Shown here in pieces: positions 62,167 to 64,000 of a DNA stretch of 64,000 bases. The notes beneath the pieces are model-generated. The model was given only the letters and a program-made list of their open reading frames with translations, did not search any database and had not been told where the DNA came from. This DNA comes from Lysobacter lycopersici (lineage in GTDB: Bacteria; Pseudomonadota; Gammaproteobacteria; Xanthomonadales; Xanthomonadaceae). Position numbers and translations under genes: made by a program. The stretch is from contig NZ_CP041742.1 of the NCBI RefSeq assembly GCF_007556775.1, positions 496,001 to 560,000 of the forward strand, written 5' to 3'. Position 1 is the first letter of the stretch, and the number at the start of each line of letters is the position of its first letter.

Positions 62167-63234
62167 ATGCGCATCGGCGTACCGAAGGAAACCAAGACCC
62201 TCGAAGGGCGCGTCGCGCTGGTGCCGGCCGCCGCCGGCGACCTGGTCAAGCGCGGGCACGAGGTGTGGATCGAAAAGGACGCGGGCGTGAAGTCCGGCTT
62301 CAAGGACGAGCAGTACACCAAGCTCGGGGTGAAGATCGCGCCCGACGCCGCCGCGCTGTACGAGAAGGGCGAGCTGATCGTGAAGGTCAAGGAACCGATC
62401 GCCGGCGACCTCGCGCTGCTGCGCAAGGACCACTTGCTGTTCTGCTACCTGCACCTGGCCGCGGAGCCGGAACTGACCAAGCGCCTGCTGGACATCGGCC
62501 TGACCGGCGTCGCGTTCGAAACCGTGGAACTGCCCAACGGCGACCTGCCGCTGCTGGCGCCGATGTCGGTGATCGCCGGCAAGATCGGCGTGCAGGTCGG
62601 CACTCATTTGCTGCACCAGCCCATGGGCGGCAAGGGCAAGCTGCTCGGCGGCCTGGCCGCGACCGAGCGTGGCCGCGTGGTCGTGTTCGGCGCGGGCCGC
62701 GCGGGCGGCGCTTCCGCCGCGCTCGCGGCCGCGGGCGGAGCCAATGTCACCGTGTTCGAAATGCGCGAAGACCGCATGGACGAAATGATGCGGCTCGGCA
62801 ACAACGTCACCGCGCTGTATCCCTACCACGACGTGGTCGCGCGCGAAGTGGCGCGCGCCGACCTCGTCATCGGCGCGGTGCTGATCACCGGCGCCAAGGC
62901 CCCGCACGTGATGACCCGCGAAATGCTCAAGGACATGGAAGACGGTTCGGTCGTGGTCGACATCGCCATCGACCAGGGCGGTTGCTTCGAGACCTCGCGC
63001 CCGACCACCTGGAAGGACCCGACCTACGTGGAGGAGGGCGTGACCCACTTCTGCGTGACCAATATGCCGGGCGCCGTGCCGCAAACCTCCTCGCAGGCGA
63101 TCTGCGCGGCGATCCTGCCGTGGGTGAACAAGCTCGCCTCGGGCGACTGGCGCGGCAACGAGGCGCTGGTGAAGGGCATCAATGTCGAAGGTGGGAAAAT
63201 CATCCATCCGGCGCTGCAGGGCATGAAGTTTTGA
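62167..63234 (+). CDS. ald: Alanine dehydrogenase
   Basis: NAD-dependent interconversion of alanine and pyruvate plus ammonia. 355 residues, slightly short. Active-site residues Arg15 (TLEGRVAL), Lys75 (KVKEP) and His96 (YLHLAAE) sit at the same numbers as in M. tuberculosis Ald. The NAD motif is VVFGAGRAGGASAALAAAGG. The end, NVEGGKIIHPALQ, is typical. AAGGGAAC precedes the ATG. Confidence 0.96.
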   Translation: MRIGVPKETKTLEGRVALVPAAAGDLVKRGHEVWIEKDAGVKSGFKDEQYTKLGVKIAPDAAALYEKGELIVKVKEPIAGDLALLRKDHLLFCYLHLAAEPELTKRLLDIGLTGVAFETVELPNGDLPLLAPMSVIAGKIGVQVGTHLLHQPMGGKGKLLGGLAATERGRVVVFGAGRAGGASAALAAAGGANVTVFEMREDRMDEMMRLGNNVTALYPYHDVVAREVARADLVIGAVLITGAKAPHVMTREMLKDMEDGSVVVDIAIDQGGCFETSRPTTWKDPTYVEEGVTHFCVTNMPGAVPQTSSQAICAAILPWVNKLASGDWRGNEALVKGINVEGGKIIHPALQGMKF

Positions 63235-63280
63235 CGTACGATCAATGGCCTAGGGGATATTTCTAAGGCAAGATCGCACG

Positions 63281-64000
63281 GTGGCCCGCCCGATCCAGGA
63301 TTCGACCCGCAGCAAGCGCAGCCGCGCCGCGGAGCCTGCTCCGCAGGCGCCCGGCCGGCTCGCGCGCCTGCGCCAGCACCGGCTGTGGCGCGACATCGCG
63401 ATGATCCCGGTCGTGTGCGTGGTGCTGTTCCTCATCGCCAGCCTGTTGACCTATTCGTCGGCCGATCCCGGCTGGTCGCAATCGGGCGGGGTGACCAGCG
63501 AACTGCACAACTGGGGCGGGCGCATCGGCGCATTCCTCGCCGACGTGCTGTTCTACCTGACCGGCTACGTCGCCTACCTGCTGCCCGTGGTGCTGGGCGC
63601 CGTCGCGTGGATCGCGCTGTTCGGCATGGACAGCGATGGCGACGGCGATGCCGACCTCGGTCCGGCGTTCCGGCTGGTGGGCATCGTCGGCTTCCTCGTG
63701 TCCGCGACCGGGTTGTTGGCGCTGCGCATCGGCAATGCGGTGGACTTCTCCGCCGGCAGCGGCGGCATCCTCGGCCGACTGGTCGGCAATTCGCTGTACC
63801 GCGGCTTTGGCCCGGTCGGCGGCAACCTGTTCCTGCTCGCGCTGCTGCTGGTCTCGATCACCCTCGCCACCGGTTTGTCGTGGCTGGCGGTGATGGACTG
63901 GATCGGCAAGCAGGTGCTGGCGATCCCGGCGCGCTTCCGGCAAAAGACCCAGCAGGCGGTCGAATGGCACGACGCCCGCGAAATGCGGGTCGAACGCGAG
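63281..64000 (+). CDS. ftsK: DNA translocase FtsK, N-terminal part (runs off window)
   Basis: 240 residues of the N-terminal membrane domain. A basic leader (residues 1-36) is followed by about four helices (IPVVCVVLFLIASLLTY, VLFYLTGYVAYLLPVV, LVGIVGFLVSATGLLAL and LFLLALLLVSITLATGL), then the start of the cytoplasmic linker with charged residues. The motor and gamma domains would lie beyond the window. GTG at 63281 was used, with AAGG 11 bases upstream. Position after trxB/ald fits; in E. coli ftsK is also close to trxB and aat. Confidence 0.93.
   Translation, partial: MARPIQDSTRSKRSRAAEPAPQAPGRLARLRQHRLWRDIAMIPVVCVVLFLIASLLTYSSADPGWSQSGGVTSELHNWGGRIGAFLADVLFYLTGYVAYLLPVVLGAVAWIALFGMDSDGDGDADLGPAFRLVGIVGFLVSATGLLALRIGNAVDFSAGSGGILGRLVGNSLYRGFGPVGGNLFLLALLLVSITLATGLSWLAVMDWIGKQVLAIPARFRQKTQQAVEWHDAREMRVERE

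Overview
This window is GC-rich chromosomal DNA with tightly packed genes, most likely from a member of the Xanthomonadaceae/Lysobacteraceae (Lysobacter, Luteimonas or Thermomonas type). The strongest evidence is a nearly complete rpf (DSF quorum-sensing) locus in the xanthomonad order: carA-carB-greA-rpfE-recJ ... prfB-lysS-rpfG-rpfC, convergent with rpfF-rpfB, then rpfA (aconitase). Supporting signs are the divergent bamE(omlA)/fur pair, REP-type palindromes of the TGTGGGAGCGGCTT family, and a tmRNA tag reading ANDDNYALAA. I see no prophage, insertion sequence, CRISPR array or integron; the only mobile-looking module is a vapBC toxin-antitoxin pair.

Layout. 1-3.8 kb (minus strand): an ALDH8A1-like aldehyde dehydrogenase cut by the window edge, an atypical SDR, two small unknown proteins and asnS. 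3.9-14 kb (plus strand): an IscA-type protein, a DUF885 metallopeptidase, rpsF-rpsR-rplI, dnaB, alr, a wax-ester-synthase-like acyltransferase, an OmpA lipoprotein, and a fluoride riboswitch ahead of a crcB-DUF190 pair. 13.9-18 kb: ssrA (tmRNA), a CHASE/PAS histidine kinase, smpB, ratA-rnfH. 18-26 kb: bamE/fur, recN, and the hrcA-grpE-dnaK-[TMEM175-like channel]-dnaJ chaperone cluster with a sigma32-type promoter before dnaK. 26-32.4 kb: a 2OG-Fe(II) oxygenase, a DUF1631 protein, dapB, and a minus-strand trio of Lgt-like protein, COG1964-type radical SAM enzyme and small membrane protein. 32.4-53 kb: carAB-greA-rpfE-recJ, prfB with its programmed frameshift, lysS, rpfGC, rpfF, rpfB, a lipoprotein, rpfA and vapBC. 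53-64 kb: nudJ-mnmA-hflD, clpS-clpA, infA, trxB-FemAB-aat, alanine dehydrogenase and the start of ftsK.

How the genes work together. Much of the window serves translation and its quality control: ribosomal proteins, aminoacyl-tRNA synthetases, RF2, IF-1, tmRNA/SmpB, MnmA, and ClpS/ClpA with Aat as the N-degron branch. A second block handles protein folding (HrcA/GrpE/DnaK/DnaJ). The rpf block makes DSF fatty-acid signals (RpfF, RpfB), senses them (RpfC) and probably turns over cyclic-di-GMP (RpfG). Genes often overlap by ATGA or meet tail to tail in CTAG, so many neighbours are probably translationally coupled. Several genes have a -10-like element six or seven bases before the start codon, which suggests leaderless mRNAs.

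The least described candidate system is the radical SAM / atypical Lgt / small membrane protein operon at 29.8-32.3 kb. It resembles lipid-modifying chemistry and lacks a key Lgt residue. All functional assignments come from reading the sequence; no database search was run.
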